A stretch of 64,000 nucleotides of DNA from Streptomyces sp. C10-9-1 (lineage in GTDB: Bacteria > Actinomycetota > Actinomycetes > Streptomycetales > Streptomycetaceae): NCBI RefSeq assembly GCF_024497955.1, contig NZ_JANHKP010000007.1:246831-310830 (forward strand). Direction: 5' to 3'. This document shows positions 1-8,212 of the stretch, piece after piece. The position numbers and the translations under genes are program-made. The notes below the pieces were generated by a model. That model was not told the origin of the DNA and ran no database searches. It saw only the letters and a program-made list of their open reading frames with translations. Each line of letters starts with the position of its first letter. Positions within the stretch are counted from its first letter, which is position 1.

Positions 1-69
1 CTCCCACTCCAGTCCCGCGTCCTTCAGGGTCTGTTCGACGACCCGTGCCGCCTGCTCCTCGTCAGCCAT
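1..69 (-). CDS. YbjN-domain protein, N-terminal fragment (partial)
   Basis: Only the first 23 codons lie in the window; the gene runs off the left edge. The visible N-terminus is MADEEQAARVVEQTLKDAGL followed by three residues. The ATG is 14 nt after the mshA stop on the same strand, so the two are probably co-transcribed. In Streptomyces the gene next to mshA at this place is, from memory, a YbjN/DUF1790-type protein followed by phosphoglycerate mutase. The family call rests on that synteny and on the short acidic start, not on a visible domain. Confidence 0.6.
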   Translation of the reverse strand, partial: MADEEQAARVVEQTLKDAGLEWE

Positions 70-83
70 GCAGGGAGCGTACG

Positions 84-1424
84 TCAGCGGTGGAGGGCCC
101 GCGTGCGGTGGCGGTGGTCGTACATCGCGGCCGCGTACACGTCCGCCGTGGCCGCCGCCGCGGTGCCCCAGCCGAAGGAGCGCGCGTGCCGGGCGGCGGC
201 GGCCCCCATCCGCTCGCTGCGGGCGGGGTCGCGGAGGAAGGGGGCCAGGGCGTCCGCGTAGTGGGCCGGGTCGTGGCCGGGCACCAGGAAGCCGGTCTCC
301 TCGTCGCGCACCGCCACCGGCAGGCCGCCGACCGCGGCCGCGACCACCGGGGTCCCCGCCGCCTGCGCCTCGATGGCCACCAGGCCGAAGGACTCGCTGT
401 AGGAGGGCATGACCAGCACCGACGCGGCCCGGAACCAGTCCGCGAGCTGCTCCTGGCCGACCGGGGGGCGGAAGTGCACGACGTCCGCGATACCGAGGCG
501 CGCGGCCAGCTTCTGGAGCCCCTCGGGCCTGGCCAGTCCGCTGCCGCTCGGGCCGCCGACGACGGGAACGTGCAGACGGCTGCGCAGGGACGGCTCGCGC
601 TCCAGCAGGACGGCGACCGCGTGCAGCAGGACGTCGGGGGCCTTCAGCGGCTGTATGCGGCCCGCGAACAGGGGCACGAAGGCGTCCCGGGGCAGCCCGA
701 GCCGGGCACGGGCGGCGGCCCGGCCGTCGGCGGGGCGGAAGACGTCGAGGTTGACGCCCGGGTGCACGACGGCGGTCTTCGCCGGGTCGGCGTCGTAGAA
801 GCGGGCCAGCTCGTCCGCCTCCTCGGCCGTGTTGGCGATCAGCCGGTCCGCGGCCGCGACGATCTGCGTCTCGCCGATGACCCGCGAGGCCGGTTCGGGG
901 GTGTCGCCCTCGGCGAGGGAGGCGTTCTTCACCTTGGCCATGGTGTGCATGGCGTGGACGAGGGGCACCCGCCACCGCTCGGCCGCGAGCCAGCCCACAT
1001 GGCCGGAGAGCCAGTAGTGGGAGTGGACCAGGTCGTAGTGGCCGGGCCGGTGGCCGGCCCAGGCCCGCATCACCCCGTGGGTGAAGGCGCACAGCTGGGG
1101 CGGCAGGTCCTCCTTGGCGAGCCCCTCGTAGGGGCCGGCGTCGACGTGCCGGACGAGGACGCCGGGCGCGAGTTCCACGACGGGCCGCAGCCCGCCGGTC
1201 GTGGCGCGGGTGAAGATCTCCACCTCGATGTTGATCGCGGCCAGGCGCTTGGCGAGTTCGACGATGTAGACGTTCATCCCGCCCGCGTCGCCCGTCCCCG
1301 GCTGGTGCAGGGGCGAGGTGTGGACGCTGAGCATGGCGACCCGGCGCGGCTTGCGGTGACCGCCGGGGAAGCGCAGGCGGGGGGCCATCCGGGCGCTGCC
1401 GAGGCGGGAGACGTACTGGCTCAC
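84..1424 (-). CDS. mshA: D-inositol-3-phosphate glycosyltransferase (mycothiol step 1)
   Basis: MshA joins GlcNAc from UDP-GlcNAc to 1L-inositol-1-phosphate in the cytosol, the first committed step of mycothiol synthesis. The 446-residue protein has the GT-B, family 4 layout: the N-terminal loop [11 protein letters not shown] at residues 43-53, and a C-terminal [17 protein letters not shown] stretch with the EX7E motif. The GTG at 1424 is chosen because the product then begins like known Streptomyces MshA (VSQYVSRLG) and GAGAGG-like purines lie about 9 nt upstream. An upstream in-frame start at 1505 would add 27 unconserved residues. mshD, for the last step, is 33 kb away in this window. Confidence 0.96.
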   Translation of the reverse strand: MSQYVSRLGSARMAPRLRFPGGHRKPRRVAMLSVHTSPLHQPGTGDAGGMNVYIVELAKRLAAINIEVEIFTRATTGGLRPVVELAPGVLVRHVDAGPYEGLAKEDLPPQLCAFTHGVMRAWAGHRPGHYDLVHSHYWLSGHVGWLAAERWRVPLVHAMHTMAKVKNASLAEGDTPEPASRVIGETQIVAAADRLIANTAEEADELARFYDADPAKTAVVHPGVNLDVFRPADGRAAARARLGLPRDAFVPLFAGRIQPLKAPDVLLHAVAVLLEREPSLRSRLHVPVVGGPSGSGLARPEGLQKLAARLGIADVVHFRPPVGQEQLADWFRAASVLVMPSYSESFGLVAIEAQAAGTPVVAAAVGGLPVAVRDEETGFLVPGHDPAHYADALAPFLRDPARSERMGAAAARHARSFGWGTAAAATADVYAAAMYDHRHRTRALHR

Positions 1425-1785
1425 GTCGGCGGTCCTCTCACTGCGGGCACGGCGATCTGCGGGACTGGCTCTCGTCTCGCACGCCTCACAACAGCGGAGG
1501 GTCATCGTCCATTTCCGCGACCGGGTCGTTTTGCCAAATCATTACCCGCGGGCGGGCGCGTCCGCGTGCGTTCCGGCCCGGGCCGGAGGACCGGCCGGGC
1601 GCCGGCTCCTCCGCGGCGGGGCCCCGGGCGCGGCGCCCCGGCCGGCCGGCGCGCGGCGCCGGACGCGCCGCCCCGCACGTCGGACCCCGTACGGGACGCA
1701 CCCGGGCGGTCCGGCAGTGCGGCGAGGCGCCGCAGCCGCAGCGCACCCGCCGGGGGGCCAGGGGGCAGGCCTTACCCTCGGAGCC
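1425..1785. other. Divergent intergenic region, mshA / methyltransferase
   Basis: 361 bp between two divergently transcribed genes. The centre, about 1510-1545, is relatively AT-rich and is the likeliest place for the mshA promoter. The right half is very GC-rich with no convincing reading frame. A TACCCT box at 1773-1778 sits 7 nt before the ATG at 1786 and probably drives that gene as a leaderless transcript. Confidence 0.5.
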
Positions 1786-2568
1786 ATGAACCGCCCCGTC
1801 GGCACCGCCACCCGCGGGACGACCAACCCCAACCGCCTGCGCCGCATGGACCGCTGGATCGCCGCCGTCCACGGCGCGGCGCTGCGGCGCAGCGACGCGC
1901 CGCCGATCGCCGTCGACCTGGGGTACGGCGCCGCCCCGTGGACGGCCGTCGAACTCCTCGGCCGCCTGCGCACGGCCGACCCCCGCTGCCGGGTCGTCGG
2001 CATCGAGATCGACCCCGCACGGGTGGCCGCCGCCGCGCCGTACGCGCGCGAGGGCCTGAGCTTCCGCCACGGAGGCTTCGAGGTGCCCACCGAGCGGCGC
2101 CCCCTGCTCGTCCGGGCGGCCAACGTGCTCCGCCAGTACGGCGAGGAGGAGGTGACAGCGGTCTGGGAGCGGCTGTGCGCCCGCCTCGCGCCCGGCGGCC
2201 TGCTGGTGGAGGGGACCTGCGACGAGGTCGGCCGGCGCCACGTCTGGGTGGCGCTCGGCCCGGAGGGGCCGCGGACGGTCACCTTCGCCACGCGGCTCGG
2301 CTCCCTGGACCGGCCCTCGGACCTGGCCGAACGCCTGCCGAAGGCGCTGATCCACCGAAACGTTCCCGGCGAGCCCGTGCACGCCTTCCTGCGGGACTTC
2401 GACCGCGCCTGGGCGGCCGCGGCGCCCTACGCACCGCTCGGCGCCCGGCAGCGGTGGATCAGGGCGGTGGGCGACCTGGCCGCCGACTGGCCGCTGACCG
2501 GCGACCGGCGGCGCCGTCGGCAGGGGGAGGTCACGGTGGCCTGGGGGGCCCTCGCACCGGCCCGCTGA
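1786..2568 (+). CDS. Class I SAM-dependent methyltransferase-like protein
   Basis: A 260-residue cytosolic protein with a Rossmann methyltransferase core. The glycine-rich motif I is VDLGYGAAPWTAVELLGRL near residue 40, followed by the acidic ribose-binding strand VVGIEIDP about 25 residues on and LAPGGLLVEGTCDEVG near the middle. Substrate is unknown. The ATG at 1786 is preceded by GGAGCC and by a TACCCT box ending 7 nt upstream. A longer frame reaches back to 1531, but the added residues are low-complexity Ala/Arg/Gly/Pro and look non-coding. Streptomyces genomes keep a related gene beside mshA, from memory. Confidence 0.8.
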   Translation: MNRPVGTATRGTTNPNRLRRMDRWIAAVHGAALRRSDAPPIAVDLGYGAAPWTAVELLGRLRTADPRCRVVGIEIDPARVAAAAPYAREGLSFRHGGFEVPTERRPLLVRAANVLRQYGEEEVTAVWERLCARLAPGGLLVEGTCDEVGRRHVWVALGPEGPRTVTFATRLGSLDRPSDLAERLPKALIHRNVPGEPVHAFLRDFDRAWAAAAPYAPLGARQRWIRAVGDLAADWPLTGDRRRRRQGEVTVAWGALAPAR

Positions 2569-2868
2569 CCGCCGCGGGCCCCACCCCCGGCCTCCCCGGC
2601 CACCGGAACGGGGGCCGGGCGCCCGTACGGGTGAACCCGCGCCCTCCGGGAACGCCGGGAGCCGCCCGCTCGTCAGTGAGGTCGGGCGGCGAGGGGGCGG
2701 CCGGGCGCCTGCGCGGCAGGAGCCGGCGGGTGCGGGGAATCCACAGGAAACGAAGGGGCGAGGGCCCTGTCGCTTTGCACGGCGCCGTGGCACTATCACG
2801 GACGTCACACAGAAGTTACTGACGGTTAATCAGTTTTTTGGGGTGGGCGCTTGCCCGGAGGGGGAGTC

Positions 2869-3963
2869 GTGATTCGACGCCGCATCGCCACTGCCGCCGC
2901 GATCGCCGTGGTCGGCGCAGTGACCGCGCTGACCGTGCTCGCGGCGCCGGGGCAGGCCGTCGCAGCGCCCGAGCCGCAGCCGCCCGCCTCCGTCACGGTG
3001 CCCGGGGAGATGGCGCCTCCGCCGCCGGGCGAGTCGCTCGAGGCCGTGCGCCTGAAGCTCGAAGAGCTGTACCGCCGGGCCGCATCCGCCACGGACGCCT
3101 ACAACCTCGCCGAGGAGCGCACCGGGAAGCAGGCCGCCGAAGTGGTGCGGCTGGCGCAGCGGATGGCCGAGGGACAGGCCCGGCTGGCCGACCTCAAGGA
3201 GCGTGCGGGCGCCGCGGCCCGGGCGCAGTACCGCGGCGGCGGGCTGCCCCCCGAGGCGCAGTTGGCGCTCACCGACGACCCGCGGCTCTTCCTCGACGGC
3301 CTGGGCCGCATCCGGCAGGGCCACAAGGCCACCAAGGACCTCATCGCGGAACTGGCCAGGACCCAGGCCGACCTGACGTCCTACAGCGAGAGCGCCAGCG
3401 CCGAGTGGGGCAAGCTGGAGGCCAACCGGCTGAAGCGGGACAAGGCCCGCAAGGAGATCGAGACCAGGATCGCCGAGGCCAGGGAGCTTGAGGACAGGCT
3501 GGAGCAGGAGGAGCTGGCACGGCTCCTCGAACTGGAGCGCCAGGCCCAGGACCGCGCACAGAGCCGGTGGCTCGGCTCCGGCATCCTCAAGGAGATCAGC
3601 GGCCGGGCCAGCGAACAGGGCCGCAAGGCCATCGACTTCGCCACCGACCAGATAGGCAAGCCCTACGTCTGGGGCGCGGAGGGCCCCGGGTCCTACGACT
3701 GCTCCGGACTGACCTCGCAGGCCTGGGCGGCGGCCGGCCGCACCATCCCGCGCACCTCCCAGGAGCAGTGGCGGCTCCTCCCCCGGGTCCCCCTCGGGGA
3801 GATGCGCCCCGGCGACCTGATCATCTATCACGACGACGCCAGCCATGTCGGCATGTACGTGGGCAACGGCTCGATCATCCACGCGCCCCGCCCCGGGCGC
3901 CATGTCACCCTCGCCGGAGCCGGGTCGATGCGGATCCTCGGAGTGGTCCGCCCGGACCGGTAG
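2869..3963 (+). CDS. Secreted C40 (NlpC/P60) peptidoglycan endopeptidase
   Basis: A 364-residue exported wall hydrolase. The N-terminus is a typical Sec signal peptide: basic IRRR, a hydrophobic stretch of about 20 residues and AVA-APE. It is followed by about 200 residues of charged, probably coiled-coil sequence, then a C-terminal NlpC/P60 domain with the catalytic Cys in YDCSGLTSQAW and the His in SHVGMYVGNG. The family cleaves the D-gamma-Glu to diamino-acid bond of stem peptides. GTG at 2869 is preferred to TTG at 2851 because GGAGGGGGA lies 3-10 nt before it. The coiled coil plus C40 layout resembles RipA-type hydrolases. Confidence 0.92.
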   Translation: MIRRRIATAAAIAVVGAVTALTVLAAPGQAVAAPEPQPPASVTVPGEMAPPPPGESLEAVRLKLEELYRRAASATDAYNLAEERTGKQAAEVVRLAQRMAEGQARLADLKERAGAAARAQYRGGGLPPEAQLALTDDPRLFLDGLGRIRQGHKATKDLIAELARTQADLTSYSESASAEWGKLEANRLKRDKARKEIETRIAEARELEDRLEQEELARLLELERQAQDRAQSRWLGSGILKEISGRASEQGRKAIDFATDQIGKPYVWGAEGPGSYDCSGLTSQAWAAAGRTIPRTSQEQWRLLPRVPLGEMRPGDLIIYHDDASHVGMYVGNGSIIHAPRPGRHVTLAGAGSMRILGVVRPDR

Positions 3964-4292
3964 CCGGCCTCCCGGGCGGTCAGGCGCCGGGTCCCCACGG
4001 CCCACGCACACGTCGCACCCCGGACACGTCCCGGGCGCACCATCGGCACGCCCTCCCGGCCCACGTGAGTTGCGACACGCGTCACATGAGGTCAAAACGG
4101 GCGCCCCGGAGGGAGCCGGGTGACCTTCGTCATGATCGGGCGGTCAACTACCTCCCCATGCGCGGCATATGCCAGCGCCTCTTCACCGGTCGCCATTCCG
4201 TTCCGCCGCCGCCTAACGCTATGGTCCCCGTCTGGCGGATGCCGTTCGGCGCCGTCGCCGCGCCCTCGGGGGGAGGGAAGGAAACCGGATCG
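3964..4292. other. Intergenic, peptidase to phosphatase
   Basis: 329 bp. I see no credible gene. The stretch about 4060-4180 is AT-richer, holds the palindromic ATATG-type motif GGCATATGCC (4163-4172) and is the likeliest promoter region for the downstream phosphatase. No terminator hairpin is obvious behind the peptidase gene. Confidence 0.4.
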
Positions 4293-5546
4293 ATGTCCGT
4301 ACCCGTACCGCGACAGAGGAACGTCCCCGTCGCGGAGACCGCCCCCGGCGGAGCGCCCGGCGGCGACCTGACGCTGCTGGTCGTCGAGGACGACCCGACG
4401 GGCACCTTCGGCGTCCCCGAGGTCCGCGACGCGACGGGCGCCCGGGTGCGCATCCGCACGGCCCGCAACCTCACGGAGGCGGAGCGGCTGCTCACCGACG
4501 ACGTCCACTGCGTCCTCGTCGACCTCGCGCTGCCCGGCCGCCCCCAGGACGGGGAGCTCGGCGCGCTGAGGCACCTCCTGCACCTCGCCCCCCGCCACGC
4601 GGTCCTGGCCCTGACCGGCTCCGGGGACTCCGCGCTGGCCGCCGAGGCCGTCCGCATCGGCGCCCAGGACCACCTGGTCCGCGAGGAGCTCGACGCGCCG
4701 CTCCTCACCCGCGCCGTGCGCTACGCCGTCGAGCGCAAGCGCGCGGACACCGCGCAGATGAAACTGGCCGAGTCCCGGCTGCGGGCCCAGGAGAACGCCC
4801 GACTGGAGCGCGGCCTGCTGCCCACCCCCCTCCTGGAGGGCTCGGACCTGCGCTTCGCCTCGCGCTACCGCCCCGGACGCTCCCGGGCCCTGCTGGGCGG
4901 CGACTTCTACGACACCGTCCGCACCCCGGACGGCACCGTCCACGCCATGATCGGCGACGTCTGCGGACACGGCCCCGACGAGGCGGCCCTCGGCGTCGAG
5001 CTGCGCATCGCCTGGCGGGCCCTGACCTTCGCCGGGCTCTGCGGGGACGAGCTGCTCTCCACCCTCCAGCGCGTCCTGGAGCACGAGCGGGAGAGCGAGG
5101 AGATCTTCGCCACCCTGTGCACCGTGGACATCGCTCCCGACGGACGGCGGGCGGGCCTGTGCCTGGCCGGGCACCCCGCCCCCCTCATCGCCCGCCACGG
5201 CCGCGCCGCCCAGCTCCTCCCCTACGAGGACGGCGGACCGGCCCTCGGCCTGCTCCCCCGCGCCCGCTGGCCGCGCCGCCAGGTGGAGCTCGGCGGCGTG
5301 TGGAGCCTGCTGATGTACACGGACGGGCTGATCGAGGGGCGCAAGGGACCGGGCACCCGGCAGCGCCTCGGCCAGGAGGGCATGCTCGCGATGATCAACC
5401 GGCAGCTCACCGACGGCCTGGAGGGCGAGGCACTGCTCGAAGCCGCGGTCGGCGAGGTGAGGGAGCTGAACGGCGGCGATCTGACCGACGACGTGGCGGT
5501 ACTGCTGCTCAGCCGGGCCGCGCAGCGAGGACGCAGGACCGGCTGA
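4293..5546 (+). CDS. PP2C-type (RsbU/SpoIIE) serine phosphatase with receiver-like N-terminus
   Basis: A 417-residue cytosolic signalling protein. Residues about 25-150 form a CheY-like receiver: acidic LLVVEDDP, likely phospho-acceptor Asp in VLVDLALPG, and LALTGSG. The usual conserved Lys near its end reads Arg (HLVREEL). Residues about 190-410 are a PP2C-like SpoIIE domain with LGGDFYD, MIGDVCGHG, TDGLIEG and DDVAVLLL metal-binding motifs. Such proteins dephosphorylate anti-anti-sigma factors, but none lies nearby. The start is uncertain: ATG 4293 is used, while the in-frame ATG at 4221 would add 24 residues. Ends convergent to the DUF2516 gene. Confidence 0.88.
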   Translation: MSVPVPRQRNVPVAETAPGGAPGGDLTLLVVEDDPTGTFGVPEVRDATGARVRIRTARNLTEAERLLTDDVHCVLVDLALPGRPQDGELGALRHLLHLAPRHAVLALTGSGDSALAAEAVRIGAQDHLVREELDAPLLTRAVRYAVERKRADTAQMKLAESRLRAQENARLERGLLPTPLLEGSDLRFASRYRPGRSRALLGGDFYDTVRTPDGTVHAMIGDVCGHGPDEAALGVELRIAWRALTFAGLCGDELLSTLQRVLEHERESEEIFATLCTVDIAPDGRRAGLCLAGHPAPLIARHGRAAQLLPYEDGGPALGLLPRARWPRRQVELGGVWSLLMYTDGLIEGRKGPGTRQRLGQEGMLAMINRQLTDGLEGEALLEAAVGEVRELNGGDLTDDVAVLLLSRAAQRGRRTG

Positions 5547-5551
5547 CGGGA

Positions 5552-5572
5552 GGGCCGCGGGGTACGCGGCCC
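5552..5572. terminator. Hairpin between convergent genes
   Basis: GGGCCGCG, five-base loop, CGCGGCCC: an 8-bp perfect stem between the stops of the phosphatase and the DUF2516 gene. Streptomyces terminators often lack a U-tract, so this is a plausible bidirectional terminator. Confidence 0.6.
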
Positions 5573-5579
5573 CCTACCG

Positions 5580-5924
5580 CTAGCGGCCGCCGTTCCAGGG
5601 GCCGTACGGCCCGTCGCTACTGGAACCGCCGCTGCGGCGACCGCCGCCCGAGACCTCCCGCAGGGCGGGGCGCACGTCGACGAAGAAGACGATGCTCGCG
5701 ATCAGTCCGGCGATCGACAGCAGCAGCATCGAGAAGAACGGGACGACGTTCACCGCGACCGCCAGGCCGAGGACGATCAGCCAGAAGGACTTGGTCTTCT
5801 TGCCCGCGGCACGGTACGCGTCCTCACGCGCCGCCGCGGCCATCACCAGGGCCGTCACGGACGTCACGATGAACACCAGCCGGGTGATCATCATGAGTCC
5901 CAGGTCGAAGTTTTGAGCGAGCAT
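5580..5924 (-). CDS. DUF2516 family membrane protein
   Basis: A 114-residue protein with two or three hydrophobic segments (about residues 5-30, 50-68 and 70-88), the signature AREDAYRAA...KKTKSFW between them, and a Gly/Ser-rich cytosolic tail. This matches the actinobacterial DUF2516 family, whose function is unknown. ATG at 5924 is preferred because the family begins close to the first membrane segment; GTG at 5933 would add three residues. It lies downstream of the HbhA-like and XRE genes on the same strand, an order like mycobacterial Rv0474-Rv0475-Rv0476 from memory. Confidence 0.85.
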   Translation of the reverse strand: MLAQNFDLGLMMITRLVFIVTSVTALVMAAAAREDAYRAAGKKTKSFWLIVLGLAVAVNVVPFFSMLLLSIAGLIASIVFFVDVRPALREVSGGGRRSGGSSSDGPYGPWNGGR

Positions 5925-6005
5925 CCCCAACACCGCCTCGTCAGTCGTGTGTGCCGCCTCGCGGCCAAGGTACCTCCGGGGCCGCCGCCGACGCGACGAG
6001 CCCGC

Positions 6006-6033
6006 GGGGGCACCGCGTCACCGCGGTGCCCCC
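6006..6033 (-). terminator. Terminator after the HbhA-like gene
   Basis: A perfect 12-bp stem (GGGGGCACCGCG / CGCGGTGCCCCC) with a TCAC loop, 8 nt beyond the stop of the HbhA-like gene and before the DUF2516 gene. It implies that DUF2516 is at least partly transcribed from its own promoter. Confidence 0.7.
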
Positions 6034-6041
6034 GGGGCAGG

Positions 6042-6599
6042 TCACTCGCCCGCGGGCGGCGTCGCCTTCTTCGCGGCTGCCTTGCGGGCGGGGGCCTTGC
6101 GGGCCGCGGGCTTCGCGGCCGCGGGCTCCGCCTTCGCCCGGTCGCCCTCGGAGGCGGACGGGGGCTCGACCGCGACCGCGATCTCGGTGATCTCCTCGGC
6201 CGCCTCGCCGCGCCACGCACGCACGGTGTGCTCACCACGCTCGGCGACGCGCTCGTAGGTCTCGCGCGCCTTCACCGCGTACTCGGCGGCCACGCCCACA
6301 CCGCGCAGCGCCAGGTCCTGGGCGTTCCCGCCGAGCTTCTTCAGGTCGGTGTCGAGCCCGCCGAGGAACTCCGCGACCTTCGCCTGGGCCTCCTTGGCCT
6401 GGGCGCCGACCCGGTCCTGGACGGCCTTGGGGTCGGTGTTCCGCACCGCCTCGATCCTCGCGGGCGCCTGCGCGGCGAACTGCTCGACGAGCCCGGGCAC
6501 CTTCTTCGCCTGCTGCACGGCCAGGTCGGCGGTGCCGGCGGCGAAGTAGAGGGGAGTCGGGTCCTTGAAGGTCTTGCGCAGGTCATCGGTGATGGCCAT
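6042..6599 (-). CDS. HbhA-like protein with Lys/Ala-rich tail
   Basis: 185 residues. Residues 1-150 are amphipathic and heptad-like, predicted to be a long coiled coil. The C-terminal 35 residues are Ala/Lys/Pro-rich (KPAARKAPARKAAAKKA), the arrangement of mycobacterial heparin-binding haemagglutinin HbhA. In mycobacteria that tail binds sulfated glycans and the protein is also tied to lipid inclusions and growth. No signal peptide or membrane segment is visible. The role in a soil saprophyte is unknown; DNA or polyanion binding by the tail is an inference. It sits between an XRE regulator and DUF2516. Confidence 0.82.
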   Translation of the reverse strand: MAITDDLRKTFKDPTPLYFAAGTADLAVQQAKKVPGLVEQFAAQAPARIEAVRNTDPKAVQDRVGAQAKEAQAKVAEFLGGLDTDLKKLGGNAQDLALRGVGVAAEYAVKARETYERVAERGEHTVRAWRGEAAEEITEIAVAVEPPSASEGDRAKAEPAAAKPAARKAPARKAAAKKATPPAGE

Positions 6600-6631
6600 G
6601 ACTGTCGTCCTCCCGAACGCAGATGGGTCGT

Positions 6632-7072
6632 CTAGTTCATGCTCGGACCGGCATCGCCCGCGTCGGCCGTGCGGGGGCCGTCATCGGCGGTGTCCTGGGC
6701 ACCGGCCTCGGGGCCGGTACCGGGGTCGAGCCCGTTCTCCTTGCGGAAGGACTCGTAGATCTGGAGCAGCACCTGCTTCTGGCGCTCACTGATCGAGGGG
6801 TCGGCGAGTATCGCCGCCCGCGTCTCCAGCCGGTCCCGCTCCTGCTCGTCGAGGATCCCGGCACGGACGTACAGGGTCTCCGCCGAGATACGGAGGGCCT
6901 TGGCCACCTGCTGGAGCACTTCCGCGCTCGGCTTGCGCAGCCCGCGCTCGATCTGGCTCAGATACGGATTGGACACCCCGGCGGCGTCGGCGAGCTGCCG
7001 CAGCGACAGCTGCGCGTTGCGCCGCTGCTCGCGGAGGTAGTCACCGAGGTTGCCGACGTTGAGCGATGCCAT
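6632..7072 (-). CDS. XRE-family transcriptional regulator upstream of HbhA-like gene
   Basis: 146 residues. An N-terminal HTH_3 domain occupies about residues 10-65, with recognition-helix region SLRQLADAAGVSNPYLSQIERG. The remainder is charged, with a disordered acidic tail rich in Gly, Asp and Ala. It resembles mycobacterial Rv0474, which also precedes hbhA, from memory. ATG at 7072 is chosen; an in-frame GTG at 7090 abuts GGAG and has no room for a ribosome site. A 20-bp palindrome 31 nt upstream is a likely operator, suggesting autoregulation. The HbhA-like gene follows after 32 nt, so the two probably form an operon. Confidence 0.86.
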   Translation of the reverse strand: MASLNVGNLGDYLREQRRNAQLSLRQLADAAGVSNPYLSQIERGLRKPSAEVLQQVAKALRISAETLYVRAGILDEQERDRLETRAAILADPSISERQKQVLLQIYESFRKENGLDPGTGPEAGAQDTADDGPRTADAGDAGPSMN

Positions 7073-7102
7073 GCCCCGATGGTGCCGCACCTCCGCTAAC
7101 TA

Positions 7103-7122
7103 TTGCAAGCAACTGCTTGCAA
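7103..7122. promoter_or_regulatory. Palindromic operator candidate upstream of XRE gene
   Basis: TTGCAAGCAACTGCTTGCAA: two 9-bp arms in perfect inverted symmetry around a central AC. It lies 31-50 nt upstream of the XRE start codon, where it would overlap the promoter. Two-fold symmetry suits a dimeric HTH protein; binding by the adjacent regulator is inferred. Confidence 0.7.
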
Positions 7123-7467
7123 AAGTGTTCCGCGCCTCACCCGGCCCGGTTGTGACCGAGCACGCCGGCCGCCACTTGAGCAGGGCACCTGTCACCGCTC
7201 GGCTCGGCGGACTCCCGTGCGGGCGAGGAGCGCCTGTCCTGTCGCACTGAAGCTGTCGGATTCTCATTGCGTCGCGCGCTGAGCGACGAAGTTTGCCCCG
7301 TTCGTGGGGTTTGATCTTATTTTCCTGGTCCGGTTCTCGGCCTGTTCACGGTCGTTCTCGGCAGGTACGCGGAGCCGGAGGTGGCGATGGATCTGGGGCT
7401 TGTCGATGTCGAATGGGCCGAGGTCCTGTCTCGAAGTCGGGGTGTGAGCTTGTGACAAGATCGCGGG
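7123..7467. other. Intergenic, XRE regulator to VOC protein; possible gene debris
   Basis: 345 bp, AT-richer than the surroundings in 7260-7440, including a TTTGATCTTATTTTCC run near 7308. The minus strand stays open here and gives ordinary-looking residues such as DLGPFDIDKPQIHRHLRLR, which could be the remains of a coding sequence or a mobile element. I cannot identify it. GACAAGAT lies just before the VOC start and may be its -10 region. Confidence 0.35.
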
Positions 7468-7878
7468 ATGCTGCGACTCACCGATTTCATTATCGACTGC
7501 CCGGACACGATGAAGCTGGCGGCTTTCTACTCCGAGGTGACGGGCCGTCCGATCAAGGAAGGCAGCTCCGGGGACTGGGCTGGAATCCAGTTCGGCGAGA
7601 TCGAGCTGGCATTCATCCGGGTGGACGACTATCGCGCCCCGCAGTGGCCCGACAGCGAGCACCCCAAGCAGTTCCACCTCGACTTCGAGGTGGACGAGAT
7701 CAAGTCCGAGCAGCGCCGCGTCCTCGACCTCGGCGCGACGCTGAGGAAGGACTTCATCGGCCCCAACGGCTACGGCTGGCAGGTCTACACCGACCCGATC
7801 GGCCACCCCTTCTGCCTGTGCCGCAACAAGGGCGTCATCTGGACCGACCAGGGCCCGGTCTGGCCCAAGCGTGACTAA
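7468..7878 (+). CDS. VOC (glyoxalase/bleomycin-resistance fold) protein
   Basis: 136 residues in one VOC module pair: beta-alpha-beta-beta-beta beginning LRLTDFIIDCPDTMKLAAFY, then FHLDFEVDEIKSEQRRVLDLG and a C-terminal DPIGHPFCLCR strand. The family covers metal-dependent glyoxalases, dioxygenases and drug-binding proteins; the sequence does not fix the substrate. Codon choice is less biased than in neighbours (CGA, GAT, ATT, GAA, GGA, TAT all occur early), a sign of later acquisition. The next small gene overlaps its end by 8 nt, indicating coupled translation. Confidence 0.83.
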   Translation: MLRLTDFIIDCPDTMKLAAFYSEVTGRPIKEGSSGDWAGIQFGEIELAFIRVDDYRAPQWPDSEHPKQFHLDFEVDEIKSEQRRVLDLGATLRKDFIGPNGYGWQVYTDPIGHPFCLCRNKGVIWTDQGPVWPKRD

Positions 7879-8152
7879 TCAGATTCCGGTCATGGAGAAC
7901 AGCGACATTACGATCAAGCTCACCCCGGACGAGGCCCTGGTCCTCTCGGACTGGCTGGAGCGAGTACGGATGACAGATCTCAGCCGCCTGGTCGACGATC
8001 CGGCAGCCTGGGCCCCGATCCACAAGATCGCGGGAACACTGGACAAAGCGCTCCCTGGAATCTTCGCCGCCGACTACGCCGAACGTCTGGAAGCGGCCCG
8101 GCACCGTCTCCGGACGGCCACGGGCAGCCTTGCCGAAGAGCGAGACGGCTGA
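7871..8152 (+). CDS. Small hypothetical protein coupled to VOC gene
   Basis: 93 residues if started at GTG 7871, which overlaps the VOC stop by 8 nt; 86 residues from ATG 7892. The sequence is acidic and helical (TPDEALVLSDWLERV, then WAPIHKIAGTLDKAL and AADYAERLEAARHRL), with no membrane segment. No domain is recognised, but amino-acid composition and tight coupling to the VOC gene support a real gene. It shares the VOC gene's less typical codon use. Confidence 0.65.
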   Translation: MTNQIPVMENSDITIKLTPDEALVLSDWLERVRMTDLSRLVDDPAAWAPIHKIAGTLDKALPGIFAADYAERLEAARHRLRTATGSLAEERDG

Positions 8153-8212
8153 GCTGCCCTTGCCCACCACCAGCGCGCTTCCGTGAAAGCCGCACGCTGC
8201 CCCGCTGTCCGC

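Noticed and set aside
45..2822. Very long open frame on the + strand across mshA
   Set aside because: Shadow of GC-rich third positions: it is antisense to mshA and its product is Arg/Gly/Val/Ala-rich without motifs. The same applies to other long antisense frames, for example 35776-37920 on the minus strand opposite ppk.
2569..2868. Possible c-di-AMP (ydaO-type) riboswitch before the NlpC/P60 gene
   Set aside because: Such riboswitches precede several Streptomyces wall hydrolases, but the hallmark conserved segments (a GGGGUGAAUC-like element and CAGCUAAC-type 3' element) could not be found in this 300-bp stretch.
7260..7460. Transposase remnant
   Set aside because: The open minus frame gives plausible residues but no DDE or other transposase motif and no terminal inverted repeats were seen.
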